Shown here one piece after another: positions 1 to 9,903 of a DNA stretch of 64,000 bases (position 1 is the stretch's first letter; every line of letters starts with the position of its first letter). The stretch is from the NCBI GenBank assembly GCA_020310875.1, contig CM035430.1, positions 100,805,931 through 100,869,930 on the forward strand, written 5' to 3'. Below the pieces are notes generated by a model, which saw only the letters and a list, made by a program, of their open reading frames with translations, was not told the DNA's origin and did not search any database. A program made the translations under genes and the position numbers. Source of the stretch: Ceratopteris richardii (lineage: Eukaryota > Streptophyta > Polypodiopsida > Polypodiales > Pteridaceae).

Positions 1-146
1 AAGGCATAACTAAGGCATTAGTTTGGCATCTTTGGCATCTTTGGCTCCCAAGGCTTCCATGTTGACCATTGGTAGTGGTTGGCTATGCGCAAACCAATTT
101 TAATGTAAGAGTGGAAATAAGGACTTTTAGATTCACCAAGGTGAGA

Positions 147-200
147 GTATTTGAACCCATAACCTCATTCACACAAGGAAAGTGTTTTACCACTACACTC
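147..200 (-). repeat. tRNA-like (SINE-head-like) segment
   Basis: Read on the minus strand, 200-190 resembles a Pol III A box (GAGTGTAGTGG) and 158-147 resembles a B box (GGGTTCAAATAC). The box starts are 42 nt apart, which is the spacing of a tRNA gene. The sequence between resembles the heads of plant tRNA-derived SINEs. I see no full cloverleaf and could not define a 3' tail, so this is a degraded SINE head or chance resemblance rather than a tRNA gene. Confidence 0.35.
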
Positions 201-320
201 TCTCTTGGTGTTGTCACTCAAGTTCTCTCCTCTTATATTTAACATAACTTGCAACTCTTTCTTACATCTTCAAGAAAGCTCGGGTAAGGTGGCATGGCAC
301 GACGCGACGTGGCATGTCTC

Positions 321-435
321 AGGGTACATCTTGTTAGGGTACATCAGGGTACATCTAGACATGGTACATCCTATCAGGGTACATCGTGCCAGGGTACATC
401 TTGTTAGGGTACATTTCCCCAGGGTACATCTTGAG
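321..435. repeat. 15-bp minisatellite, AGGGTACATC-N5
   Basis: Eight consecutive units start at 321, 336, 346, 361, 376, 391, 406 and 421. Seven are 15 bp and the second is a 10-bp short unit. The AGGGTACATC part is conserved (ATGGTACATC in the unit at 361) and the last five bases vary. A reading frame through the array would give repeated Val-His pairs, but nothing else suggests translation. The rest of 1-640 shows no recognisable gene. Confidence 0.9.
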
Positions 436-699
436 AGGGAAGCACTAGATTGAGGGTCCAAGATAACTTGCTAGGGTGAGAACTAGGTTCAAGAAATTGA
501 GGTTGAAAGCAAGGAAAGTCCATAGCAAGAGTGAGCTATGTTTGCACCTCATAAATAATCTTAATAACTTAACACCTCCATGAAAATTTCCATGCATGTG
601 CTTTTACATGGAACATGCTTATTTTTCGTTCAATGATGAAACATGTGATTGGCCATCCATGTTTATTATTTTATCAAGTAAGGTAAGTTGCTTTTGTCT

Positions 700-1073
700 C
701 GAGGAAGGATACAAGGAAGAGAGCTCACACACACACTCTCACTCTCAAGGAGAAGCACACACACAGATTGAGGCAAGGAAGAATGATCTTCTTCTTCTTC
801 TTCTATTACATAAAAGAAATGTACAAGAATGACCTAAAAACAAGAATACAACAAGTGCAATATATAAAGATCAGTACATAAGGAAAAACCTAATGTCTAC
901 GAATGAGTGAGCTCGCAAGGAACAAATGCGTCATCACTCTCGGTATATAAATCTAATAAAGCTCAATGAAGTATCCCTGACATATACCGGTGTGACCACT
1001 ATACATGTCAGAGAAATGAAAAATTGTTACGTGTCATCCTGGATCATCACATGTTGAGCTTGATATCTCAACA
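700..1073 (-). repeat. Element A 3' LTR (outer boundary uncertain)
   Basis: On the minus strand the LTR starts TGTTGAGATATC at 1073, directly after a purine tract (plus-strand CTCCCCCTCAATC from 1074). It holds an AT-rich TATA-like stretch near 860-870. No second LTR copy is present in the window, so the outer end cannot be placed by comparison. Confidence 0.55.
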
Positions 1074-2207
1074 CTCCCCCTCAATCTCAACGCCATATCC
1101 TGTAATCCAAGCATCTCCCGAAACTTCTTCAACTTCTTAGCTCCAAGTGCTTTGGTGAAAATATCAGCAACCTGCTCATTATTTCTCACATAAACAGGAT
1201 CAATATCACCTGCTAATACCTTCTCTCTAATGAAGTGATAATGTACCTCGATATGATTTTTTCTAGCATGGAAAAGAGGGTTCCGTGCTAACTGTTTGCT
1301 GCTAAGATTATCACAATAGATAGTGATAGGCTTTTGCACTTCCACACCTAAATCTGCAAGTAATATCTCTAGCCATGATGCCTCACATGTTGCCATTGCA
1401 GCACCTCTATACTCAGCCTCTGTACTCGATAAAGCAACAGTGGGTTGCTTCTTACTGCTCCAGTAATAACTGCACCTCCAAGTGAGAAAAGAAAGCCACT
1501 AGTAGATCTTCTATCTGGAGTACTTAGAGCCCAGTCTACATTGGTGTATCCGTGAACTTGCAAATCTACAGCAGCTGCATAAAACAATGCATAATCCAAA
1601 GTAGCACTCATATAATGTAGAGTGTGCCTCAGAGCATCCAAATGTGGCTTCCTAGGAACCTCCATAAACCGACTTTCAAGTTCAAAAGTATAACTTAGAT
1701 CAGGCCTTGTAATTGTGAGATATATAAGACTTCCCACAATTTTCATGTACATAGTAGCATTTTCCAATGCTTCACCTGATGTAGTATCCAACTTCAAACT
1801 CTGATCTAATGGCATAAAAATTGGCTTACAATCAGCCATACCATACTTTTGTAGCATATTCAAGGCATATTGCCTTTGTGACATCCATATACCTATTTCT
1901 GTATGTATAAACTCAATGCCCGAGAAATAGCACAACACACCAAGATCTTTCATGTGAAATTCTTGCATAAGAAGCTGCTTTACCTCTTTGATGCTTTCTT
2001 CATTATTGATGCCTACAATCAAGTCATCAACATAAATGGCCACAATCGTGATGCCATCATCAACCTTCCTTGCATATAGTGAATGATCTGCATCACACAT
2101 AGAGAACCCAATGTTGGTTAAGTAATCAGCAATCCTTGCATGCCATACACGTGGAGCCTGCTTCAGCCCATACAAAGCCTTTTGCAACCACCAAACATAT
2201 TCAGGAT
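1074..2207 (-). pseudogene. Element A pol: RT C-terminal half and RNase H
   Basis: The minus-strand translation shows [10 protein letters not shown], the RT catalytic box as AIYVDDLIVG, the conserved SLIYLTITRPDLSY stretch, and RNase H motifs (YCDN, FHARKNHIEVHYHF, VADIFTKAL). The frame breaks near 1390-1440 between the RT-linker frame and the RNase H frame. The first RNase H carboxylate box is altered: TNVDWALS replaces the usual SDSDWAG. The upstream end is cut by insertion of element B at 2213. This is a dead fragment of a copia polyprotein and is clearly diverged from the B family. Confidence 0.85.
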
Positions 2208-2212
2208 GCTTT
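2208..2212. repeat. Target-site duplication (left) of element B, GCTTT
   Basis: GCTTT here is repeated at 8792-8796 immediately after the other end of element B. It marks insertion of B into the RT gene of element A. Confidence 0.93.
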
Positions 2213-2374
2213 TGTTGGAGAAACACTCACTAATTAGACATATATTTGAAGGTCAAATCTTAGAAAGAAAACCCCATGCCTATGTGAAGGGACAAATTCA
2301 CAAGTGTATCATACTTGTAAAGTTAGTTCACTTTAGTTCTAGAAGTTTTTTAAAATCACGGGAATGAGAAAGTC

Positions 2375-2381
2375 TATATAA
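2375..2381 (+). promoter_or_regulatory. Putative TATA box of the element B LTR promoter
   Basis: TATATAA lies in the context CTATATAAG, about 160 bp into the LTR. That fits a Pol II promoter at the U3/R transition. The same motif is at 7885-7891 in the 3' LTR. The start site is not determined. Confidence 0.55.
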
Positions 2382-2626
2382 GTTAGTTAGTATTAACTGA
2401 CGCGAAGAGAGAAGAAGAAGGAGGAAGACAATGAGAAAGTGAGAAGAACTCATTTTTGTATGACTGAGTATAGTCGGGCTTCTCTGAGTGAGAAAGCATC
2501 TGTAAAACTTTTGAGTTTTTTATAGTTATGAGAAGAACTGAGTAAAGTTCTATGTATGAGCCTCTCTCCATCATCTCCATGATTACCTACTGTGTGATGA
2601 ATTCAAAAGTTCAAGTTTTCTGAGCA

Positions 2627-2911
2627 ATTCGATGCCTGGCATCGAATCTTGGCTCAAAAGTCATTTTTTCATTCTTTGTGTGTTAACTGTTGTTGAATCT
2701 TTTAAAAATATGAAGTTTGTGGAGCAACTCGATGCCTGACATCGAGTTTGAGCATAAAGTCGATGCCTGGCATCGACTTCTAGCATACAAGTGGTCTTCT
2801 TCATGTGTGTGTAAAAGAGAGTATTTCTGGTGCAGAAAAAGGGCCTAAAAAAGCTCAAAGTCGATGCCCGGCATCGACTTGGACTGAAATTCGATGCCAG
2901 GCATCGAATTT
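2627..2911. repeat. Five-copy palindrome cluster in the B 5' LTR
   Basis: Five imperfect-spacer palindromes with core TCGATGCC-N-GGCATCGA lie at 2627-2647, 2726-2748, 2757-2779, 2858-2880 and 2887-2911. Arms are 10-12 bp around a single central base (T, T, T, C, A). Bases outside the core differ between copies but stay complementary within each copy (A:T, C:G, G:C). Only the second copy has an arm mismatch (GACATCGA), and this is perfect in the 3' LTR. Each could form a hairpin or bind a dimeric protein. Confidence 0.9.
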
Positions 2912-3282
2912 TTTATTTTTGGACATCAGGAATACTAAAACAGGCAAAAATTTCCAGTTTTGGAAGGTCATACAGGGTCATCTTGTGAGGGCCATAACTT
3001 GAGTTCTAGAGATCCATTGATGCATATGATAGCTTGTTGGAAAGCTCTACTCTTCTAGTTTCAGCCTATAAAGTTTCATAGAGAAATAATATGTGAGCTA
3101 GGAGAAATTAGCAAAATACTGAAGGTATGTCATTTCGGTGACTAGGAATTTCTGTAGAAGCAAAGTTCTCACTTTAAGCTATCATTTCTCAAAGTTTGGA
3201 GTGGCAATGAGTTAATGGTGACCATAGAGGTGTTCTAGTGTCACATTAATTCATTTCTTGTGGTGTTTTATACATCAACAAG

Positions 3283-3294
3283 TGGTATCAGAGC
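3283..3294 (+). other. Element B primer-binding site
   Basis: TGGTATCAGAGC starts 2 nt after the 5' LTR. It is complementary to the 3' end of plant initiator methionine tRNA, the standard copia primer for minus-strand synthesis. The leader to the start codon (3295-3491) shows no other feature. Confidence 0.93.
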
Positions 3295-3491
3295 ATAAAG
3301 ATTCTCGAGAGTAGAAGACGACAAAGGTACGAGAAGTTTTGTAAAGTTTTCCATTAAAGTTTCAAAGGTGAAGCATTTGAAGACACAAGGCATCAAAAGA
3401 TTACTTTCGAAGTATCCTCATACACAAAGAACTTCAAAAGGTATTATCCTTTATCTTTTAAGCTCACAGGTTGCAGCAGAAGGAAAGAACT

Positions 3492-6400
3492 ATGGCAGAT
3501 CATATCTCTATTGACAAACTGGACAGAGATAATTACCCCGCATGGGTAATGAGAATGGAAGCCTTACTTATGAGTAAGGATCTCATGATATATGTTACAG
3601 GTGAAGAAGAGAAGCCAGTATTTGAAGATGAAAGCCGACCAAAGAAAGAAGAACTTGATGCTTTAAAGCATTGGCAGAAGAAGGATGCAAGTGCAAAAGC
3701 CTACATCTACAATACAATCTCAGATCATTTGCTACCACACATCAGAGGATTGGAATCATCAGAAGATATATGGAATGCATTGGAATATCATTTCCAAAGC
3801 ACTACTAAAGCACGGAAAGCAAGTCTATGGTCAGAGTTTACAACATTCAAGAAGAAGCCAAGTCAAACCATTAGTGATTATGTCACTAAGATGAAGGATC
3901 TAGCAGATAGTCTTGGATCCATAGATGAAGATGTTGAAGATCACAGATTGATTGCTCAACTACTTGCAGGCTTGAGAGGGGATGAAAGGTGGAAACCTTT
4001 TGTCTTATCAACAGAACTTTCATTAAATCATTATGTTCCAGATTTGAACCAGTTGCTTGGTTTGATGCTCACATATGAGCAAGACTTGAAGGGAGATGGA
4101 GATAAAGGTCAAAGTTCTGCAATGTACATGAAGAATAAGAAGAAAGGAGATAAAGGTAAAGCAAAGGATGAAGAGGAGTCTAATTCTCAAGCTTATTATG
4201 CAAGAGGTAAAGGCACTGGCAGAGGAAGAGCAAGAGGTTTTGGAAGAGGAAGAGGTAATCAAAATAACAACAAAAAGGCTTGTTGGATCTGTGGATTGAG
4301 TAATCATTTGGCTCATGACTGTTGGCACAACCAACAAGGATCAAACCAGAATCAAAACAACAATAGCAGAGGTCGAGGTGGAAGATATCAAAGTAATTTT
4401 CAAAGAGGTAGACAAAGTCAAAGAGGAGGCTATGGTAGAGGTGGAGGAAGAAGTTGGGGACAGAATCAATCCTACAACACCACCTACTACAACTATGCAA
4501 ATGACACACAGAATGAAAGTCATACATCATTGATGATGAATTCAATCAGCACATCAGACAAAGAAGATCTAAAGGTATTTTACATTGACTCTGGATGTTC
4601 TAATCATTTGTCAGGAAACATAGAATTGATGTCAGATTTGGAAAAAGGCATTTCTAGTCACACAGTTCAAACTGGTGATAATACAAGACATAGTGTACAT
4701 TCAATTGGAAAAGTGAAATGCAAGAGTGGAGCAGATTTGCTAACCAATGTTTTGTATGTTCCTACAATACCTAAAAACTTGATTAGTGTGGGACAGATAG
4801 TTGAAAAAGGTTTTCAAGTCAGGTTTACAAATGAAGGAGTATTTGTGGAAGATCCAGAGAATGGATATAATCAGATTGTCTCTGGTAAGAAAGAAGGTAG
4901 ACTCTTTACTTTAAGAGTGCAAGGGAACATTGGTCAAGCTTTGCTCACACATGGTGAAGCAGTGATTACAGAACTTGATCTCTGGCATGAGAGATTAGGT
5001 CACTTTAATGAAAGAGGAATTAAAGCTATGGTTGCTAATCAGTCTGTACTAGGATTACCAAATGTGCAAAGTCAACATATGGTTTATAAATGTGAAGCAT
5101 GTCAAATGGGTAAAGCACACAGGTTACCATTTCAAAAGAAAGGATTCAAACATGATGGAGTACTTGAGCTCATTCATACAGATGTATGGGGACCAACAAA
5201 AGAAGGATCTATCAGTGGCTCAAGGTACTATGTTCTTTTCATTGATGATGCTACAAGATGGATAACATTATATGTTTTGAAGGAAAGATCAGAAGTGTTT
5301 GGAGCTTTCAAGCATTTTCACGCATATGCAGAGAGAGTCACAGGTCAAAAGCTTAAGAGACTGAGGTCTGATGGAGGGGGAGAATATTTCTCCCAAGAGT
5401 TCAATGATTATCTTTGGAATGCAGGTATTAAGAGAGAAATAACTTGCAGGTATACACCACAACAAAATGGTGTAGCAGAAAGAAGGAACAGGACTTTGGT
5501 TGAGTTTGCTAGAGCTATGCTAAAGGAGAAGAACTGTCCAAATTATCTTTGGGCTGAGGCTGTAAATACAGCTACATATCTTGTGAATAGATTACCATGT
5601 GCAGCTCTGAATGGAATGACTCCATATGAAGCTTGGTGGGGTAAGAAACCAACACTAGATCATTGTAGAGTGTTTGGATCAATTGCATATGCTTATGTGC
5701 CATCACAGCTTAGGCATAAACTTGAACCAAAGGCAGAAAAATATGTGTTCATTGGTTATGATGAAAAGCAGATGGGTTACAGGTTGTGGAATCCTCTAAC
5801 GAAACAATTTATTGTTTCTAGAGATGTTACATTTGATGAACAGAAAAGTTGGTATGCAGATCAAAGTCATACAGCTGAAGAATTTGAAGAAGAGGTAAGC
5901 AGATGTGAGAAAGGAAAATCAATTGTGCAGGTGAATAGAGATGAAGACTATATGCAAGCAAGTACATCCAGAAGTGGATTAACAAGAATGAATGAAGAAG
6001 CTCCTATATTTGATGAAGAGGTGTATCCAGAAACTTATGAAGAATGTGAACCAAGAAGGTCAAGCAGGACAAGGAGACAACCAGAAAGGTATTCTTATGA
6101 TACTTCTTACATAACTCAGAAGAACTATGCATATATGGTCAAAGATGATGAAGAACCTCAGAACTATGATGAAGCTAAAGGTAAAAAGCAATGGGAAGAA
6201 GCAATGAAGGAAGAGTTCAATGCACTGGAGGAGAACAAGACATGGGAACTTGTTCCTAAACCAAATGGTAAGAAAGTAATTGGAAATAAATGGGTTTATA
6301 AAGTGAAGAAGCTTGCAGATGGAAGTATAGCCAGATACAAAGCTAGATTGGTGGTGAAAGGCTATGCCCAGACCTATGGCATAGATTATGATGAGACATT

Positions 6401-7685
6401 CAGTCCTGTAGCTAAGATGTCAACTATAAGGACAATCATTGCTATTGCAGCTTCAAAAGGATGGACCCTAAGTCAATTGGATATAAAAAATGCATTCTTG
6501 AATGGATACATATCAGATGAGGTATACATGGAACAACCTCAAGGGTTTATAGATTCCAGGTATCCAAATTTTGTTTGCAGGTTGAGAAGAGCATTGTATG
6601 GATTGAAGCAAGCTCCAAGAGCTTGGAACTATAGACTGGTGAAGTATCTCAATGATCTTGGATATCAAAGTTCAAAAGCAGATTCAAGTCTACTTATCAA
6701 AAGAACAGAGGAAGGTACAATCTACATTTGTATTTATGTAGATGACATTATAATCACAGGTACTTCAGATGAAGGAATCAAGGAGGTAAAGAGATTACTT
6801 GAAAAAGAATTCAAGATCAGTGACCTAGGAAAGTTATCATACTTTCTTGGAATGGAAGTTACTTATACAGATCATGGCATATATGTGTCACAAGAAAGGT
6901 ATCTTCTGAACTTGTTGAAGAAGTTTGATATGGAAAATTGCAGAGAAGCTTCAACTCCACTTGAAGTTAATCACAAGCTCAGTAAATATGATGGTGCAGA
7001 CTACAAAGATATGAGGAAGTATCAATCTCTTGTGGGTAGTTTGATTTATGCTACACTAACAAGACCTGATCTTAGTTATGCAGTGGGAGTTTTGTCACAA
7101 TTCATGCATTGTCCAAAGGACCCACATTGGATTGCAGGTCAAAGAGTTCTCAGATATATCAAAGGAACTATAAAGGAAGGATTATATTATCCTTTTACAT
7201 CAGATTTGAAGTTGAGAGCCTACAGTGACTCAGACTGGGCAGGTAATCAAGATGACAGGAGATCAACTCATGGTTACATGATATACATTGGTGATAAGCT
7301 TGTAAGTTGGTGTTCAAAGAAACAACATACAGTAGCATTATCATCAACTGAAGCAGAGTACAAAGGACTTGTGGAAGCAGCTAAGGAAGTCATATGGATG
7401 CAAACATTGTTCAAGAGCTTAGGCATTGATCAAGGTACACCTACAATACATGGAGATAATATGAGTTCACTTTATCTTGCAGCAAATCCAGTATTTCATG
7501 CAAGAACAAAGCACATAGAGATACAATATCATTTTCTCAGAGAAAAGGTAATGGAGAAGGAGATTGAAGTGGAGTACATTTCTACTAAAGATCAGTTAGC
7601 AGACATAATGACAAAGAGCTTGGATGGTGTGAAGACCAGCAGATTCAAAAGCATGGCAGGAGTAAAAGAAAAGAAGAAGATATGA
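3492..7685 (+). CDS. Element B Gag-Pol polyprotein (copia type), intact
   Basis: A single frame of 1397 codons encodes all copia activities. The first ATG (3492; MADHISIDKLDRDNYPAW) matches the start used by relatives C, D and M. Order: Gag (UBN2-type capsid, about residues 1-230); zinc knuckle CWICGLSNHLAHDC at 264-277; aspartic protease DSG at 366; GAG-preintegrase and integrase HHCC region (LWHERLGH, CEACQMGK); integrase catalytic D564, D627 and E663 (spacing 62 and 35); RT with YVDD at 1082-1085; RNase H with SDSDWAG near 1246, STEAEY and GDN. Integrase before RT identifies Ty1/copia. The product would act in cytoplasmic virus-like particles and then integrate the cDNA in the nucleus. No key residue is visibly lost. 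The TGA stop lies 27 bp before the polypurine tract. Confidence 0.96.
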   Translation: MADHISIDKLDRDNYPAWVMRMEALLMSKDLMIYVTGEEEKPVFEDESRPKKEELDALKHWQKKDASAKAYIYNTISDHLLPHIRGLESSEDIWNALEYHFQSTTKARKASLWSEFTTFKKKPSQTISDYVTKMKDLADSLGSIDEDVEDHRLIAQLLAGLRGDERWKPFVLSTELSLNHYVPDLNQLLGLMLTYEQDLKGDGDKGQSSAMYMKNKKKGDKGKAKDEEESNSQAYYARGKGTGRGRARGFGRGRGNQNNNKKACWICGLSNHLAHDCWHNQQGSNQNQNNNSRGRGGRYQSNFQRGRQSQRGGYGRGGGRSWGQNQSYNTTYYNYANDTQNESHTSLMMNSISTSDKEDLKVFYIDSGCSNHLSGNIELMSDLEKGISSHTVQTGDNTRHSVHSIGKVKCKSGADLLTNVLYVPTIPKNLISVGQIVEKGFQVRFTNEGVFVEDPENGYNQIVSGKKEGRLFTLRVQGNIGQALLTHGEAVITELDLWHERLGHFNERGIKAMVANQSVLGLPNVQSQHMVYKCEACQMGKAHRLPFQKKGFKHDGVLELIHTDVWGPTKEGSISGSRYYVLFIDDATRWITLYVLKERSEVFGAFKHFHAYAERVTGQKLKRLRSDGGGEYFSQEFNDYLWNAGIKREITCRYTPQQNGVAERRNRTLVEFARAMLKEKNCPNYLWAEAVNTATYLVNRLPCAALNGMTPYEAWWGKKPTLDHCRVFGSIAYAYVPSQLRHKLEPKAEKYVFIGYDEKQMGYRLWNPLTKQFIVSRDVTFDEQKSWYADQSHTAEEFEEEVSRCEKGKSIVQVNRDEDYMQASTSRSGLTRMNEEAPIFDEEVYPETYEECEPRRSSRTRRQPERYSYDTSYITQKNYAYMVKDDEEPQNYDEAKGKKQWEEAMKEEFNALEENKTWELVPKPNGKKVIGNKWVYKVKKLADGSIARYKARLVVKGYAQTYGIDYDETFSPVAKMSTIRTIIAIAASKGWTLSQLDIKNAFLNGYISDEVYMEQPQGFIDSRYPNFVCRLRRALYGLKQAPRAWNYRLVKYLNDLGYQSSKADSSLLIKRTEEGTIYICIYVDDIIITGTSDEGIKEVKRLLEKEFKISDLGKLSYFLGMEVTYTDHGIYVSQERYLLNLLKKFDMENCREASTPLEVNHKLSKYDGADYKDMRKYQSLVGSLIYATLTRPDLSYAVGVLSQFMHCPKDPHWIAGQRVLRYIKGTIKEGLYYPFTSDLKLRAYSDSDWAGNQDDRRSTHGYMIYIGDKLVSWCSKKQHTVALSSTEAEYKGLVEAAKEVIWMQTLFKSLGIDQGTPTIHGDNMSSLYLAANPVFHARTKHIEIQYHFLREKVMEKEIEVEYISTKDQLADIMTKSLDGVKTSRFKSMAGVKEKKKI

Positions 7686-7710
7686 AGAAACAGGGAATGT
7701 CAATTAGTGA

Positions 7711-7722
7711 TTGAGGGGGAGC
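7711..7722 (+). other. Element B polypurine tract
   Basis: TTGAGGGGGAGC lies immediately before the 3' LTR. It is the expected primer for plus-strand synthesis. The same tract precedes the 3' LTRs of C, D and M. Confidence 0.9.
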
Positions 7723-8791
7723 TGTTGGAGAAACACTCACTAATTAGACATATATTTGAAGGTCAAATCTTAGAAAGAAAACCCCATGCCTATGTGAAGG
7801 GACAAATTCACAAGTGTATCATACTTGTAAAGTTAGTTCACTTTAGTTCTAGAAGTTTTTTAAAATCACGGGAATGAGAAAGTCTATATAAGTTAGTTAG
7901 TATTAACTGACGCGAAGAGAGAAGAAGAAGGAGGAAGACAATGAGAAAGTGAGAAGAACTCATTTTTGTATGACTGAGTATAGTCGGGCTTCTCTGAGTG
8001 AGAAAGCATCTGTAAAACTTTTGAGTTTTTAATAGTTATGAGAAGAACTGAGTAAAGTTCTGTGTATGAGCCTCTCTCCATCATCTCCATGATTACCTAC
8101 TGTGTGATGAATTCAAAAGTTCAAGTTTTCTGAGCAATTCGATGCCTGGCATCGAATCTTGGCTCAAAAGTCATTTTTTCATTCTCTGTGTGTTAACTGT
8201 TGTTGAATCTTTTAAAAATATGAAGTTTGTGGAGCAACTCGATGCCTGGCATCGAGTTTGAGCATAAAGTCGATGCCTGGCATCGACTTCTAGCATACAA
8301 GTGGTCTTCTTCATGTGTGTGTAAAAGAGAGTATTTCTGGTGCAGAAAAAGGGCCTAAAAAAGCTCAAAGTCGATGCCCGGCATCGACTTGGACTGAAAT
8401 TCGATGCCAGGCATCGAATTTTTTATTTTTGGACATCAGGAATACTAAAACAGGCAAAAATTTCCAGTTTTGGAAGGTCATACAGGGTCATCTTGTGAGG
8501 GCCATAACTTGAGTTCTAGAGATCCATTTGATGCATATGATAGCTTGTTGGAAAGCTCTACTCTTCTAGTTTCAGCCTATAAAGTTTCATAGAGAAATAA
8601 TATGTGAGCTAGGAGAAATTAGCAAAATACTGAAGGTATGTCATTTCGGTGACTAGGAATTTCTGTAGAAGCAAAGTTCTCACTTTAAGCTATCATTTCT
8701 CAAAGTTTGGAGTGGCAATGAGTTAATGGTGACCATAGAGGTGTTCTAGTGTCACATTAATTCATTTCTTGTGGTGTTTTATACATCAACA
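7723..8791 (+). repeat. Element B 3' LTR
   Basis: 1069 bp, collinear with 2213-3280 at an offset of 5510 until a single inserted T. Palindromes recur at 8137-8157, 8236-8258 (here perfect), 8267-8289, 8368-8390 and 8397-8421. Confidence 0.96.
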
Positions 8792-8796
8792 GCTTT
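8792..8796. repeat. Target-site duplication (right) of element B, GCTTT
   Basis: Identical to 2208-2212; element A resumes here. Confidence 0.93.
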
Positions 8797-9868
8797 GAAT
8801 CTTCATATCCTTGTGGCTAGTCCATATCTACTTCTTCCTGTAACTCACCATGTAGGAAAGCATTCTTCACATCCATCTGATGCACAATCCATCTGTTTCC
8901 TCATAATCAATGCCATATGTCTGTGCATATCCTTTAGCTACCAATCCTGCTTCATACCTGCTTATGCTACCATCAACATTATGCTTTACCTTGTAAACCC
9001 ATTTATAGCCTATGGGTTTCTTTCCTTGCGGCAATGGAACCAGCTTCCATGTATCATTTCCATAAAGTGCAGCCATCTCCTCATCCATAGGTTTTTCCCA
9101 ATCTAAAATTCCAATTGCATCTTCAAAGCAAGAAGGTTCAACATCTTGTATTACCTTTGTCATGTAGGCATAAATATGAGCCATGTAACTATCATATGCA
9201 ATCGTTGCATTGAATTCCTCATCCTCCTAGATCTTCTTTGTCTTGGGTCACTTCTCCTTGTATCATCTGCATGTGCCCTTCTTACTCCTGGAGTCTTCAC
9301 AGAGGGCAATCCAAGTTCCTCATCAAGACTCTTTTTTGAACTACTTGAATCTCCATCAATGTCTTCAAAACCTGCACATGTTTTATGACCAGCAAAAAGC
9401 TTTTCTTTGCCTTTCTTGGATGTATTTGATGAATTTACTGGACTTAAATTTCCACGTAATCTTCCACTCCATGGATTTGAGTTGGAACTATTGCTTGGTG
9501 ATGCATCCAGTCCACTCAAAACTTGAGATTCTGCACTTGATTTTTCAGCATTTTCTTTGTCATTTGGTTCAAGACTCTGTCCTTCTTTGGCATCTGCATA
9601 GAAGCTTGACATTTCATCAAATACCACATCTCTGCTCACCTTTACCTGTTGTGTGAGTGGGTTATAACATTTATATCCCTTTTGCTCAAGGGAGTATCCA
9701 ATGAAGACACACTTTTCTGCTTTTGGATCAAGCTTCATCCTCAATTAATGTGGGACATGTACATATGCAATACAGCCAAAAATTTTCAGATGTGATAAGT
9801 TTGGCTTTTTACCTGTAAACTTCTCTTCAGGTGTAACTTGATGTACAACAGCAGTTGTCCTATAAATG
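8797..9868 (-). pseudogene. Element A pol: integrase C-terminus, linker and RT N-terminus
   Basis: Minus-strand frames show the integrase end (LDPKAEKCVFIGYS, VSRDVVFDE), a charged Ser/Asn-rich linker, then the RT start (GYKWVYKVKHNVDGSISRYEA, KGYAQTYGIDYEET). A frameshift lies near 9160-9200, where two frames overlap. The RT then runs into the B insertion. The reading can be followed upstream to about 9868 (GKKPNLSHLKIFG-like integrase sequence) and then stops abruptly. The catalytic integrase core, protease and gag are absent. Confidence 0.85.
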
Positions 9869-9903
9869 CATGCACTCTATGGACCGTCGAAACAGAGTGC
9901 ATG
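9869..9903. repeat. 10-bp inverted repeat at the broken end of element A
   Basis: CATGCACTCT (9869-9878) and AGAGTGCATG (9894-9903) form a perfect 10-bp stem with a 15-nt loop, exactly where element A homology ends. 9904-10016 shows nothing recognisable. Confidence 0.7.

Larger units (their letters stand above)
2213..3280 (+). repeat. Element B 5' LTR
   Basis: Begins TGTTGGAG and ends CATCAACA. It matches 7723-8791 almost exactly. Differences from the 3' copy: T/A in the run before ATAGTTATG, A/G in the TRTGTATGAG stretch, T/C in ATTCTYTGTG, A/G inside the second palindrome, and one extra T in the 3' copy near 8528. It contains a TATA-like box and five palindromes. Confidence 0.96.
2213..8791 (+). 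mobile_element. Element B: complete, apparently intact Ty1/copia LTR retrotransposon
   Basis: This 6579-bp element has both LTRs (1068 and 1069 bp, TGTTGG...CAACA), an initiator-Met primer site, one uninterrupted gag-pol frame of 1397 codons, a polypurine tract and a 5-bp target duplication (GCTTT). The LTRs differ by four substitutions and one single-base indel, about 99.6% identity, so the insertion is recent. It is the only element here with everything needed for autonomous transposition. Confidence 0.96.
700..9868 (-). mobile_element. Element A: old Ty1/copia element, 5'-truncated, split by element B
   Basis: Two minus-strand copia fragments, 1074-2207 (RT end and RNase H) and 8797-9868 (integrase end and RT start), are halves of one element. 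They are separated by the complete element B, which is flanked by duplicated GCTTT (2208-2212, 8792-8796). A polypurine tract lies next to a TGTTGAGATATC LTR start on the minus strand at 1073. The element is cut off inside the integrase region near 9868, so gag, protease and the 5' LTR are missing. The left LTR boundary could not be fixed; 700 is an estimate. Confidence 0.8.

Noticed and set aside
2661-2858. 65-codon frame in the B LTR, duplicated at 8171-8368
   Set aside because: Identical because the LTR is duplicated; it runs through the palindromes and has no recognisable protein features.
3471-3491. Upstream extension of the B polyprotein from a TTG codon
   Set aside because: The ATG at 3492 matches the start in C, D and M; a TTG start is unlikely for this plant element.
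4023-4545. Antisense frames over the B gag
   Set aside because: Shadows of the Gly/Arg- and Asn-rich gag codons on the other strand.
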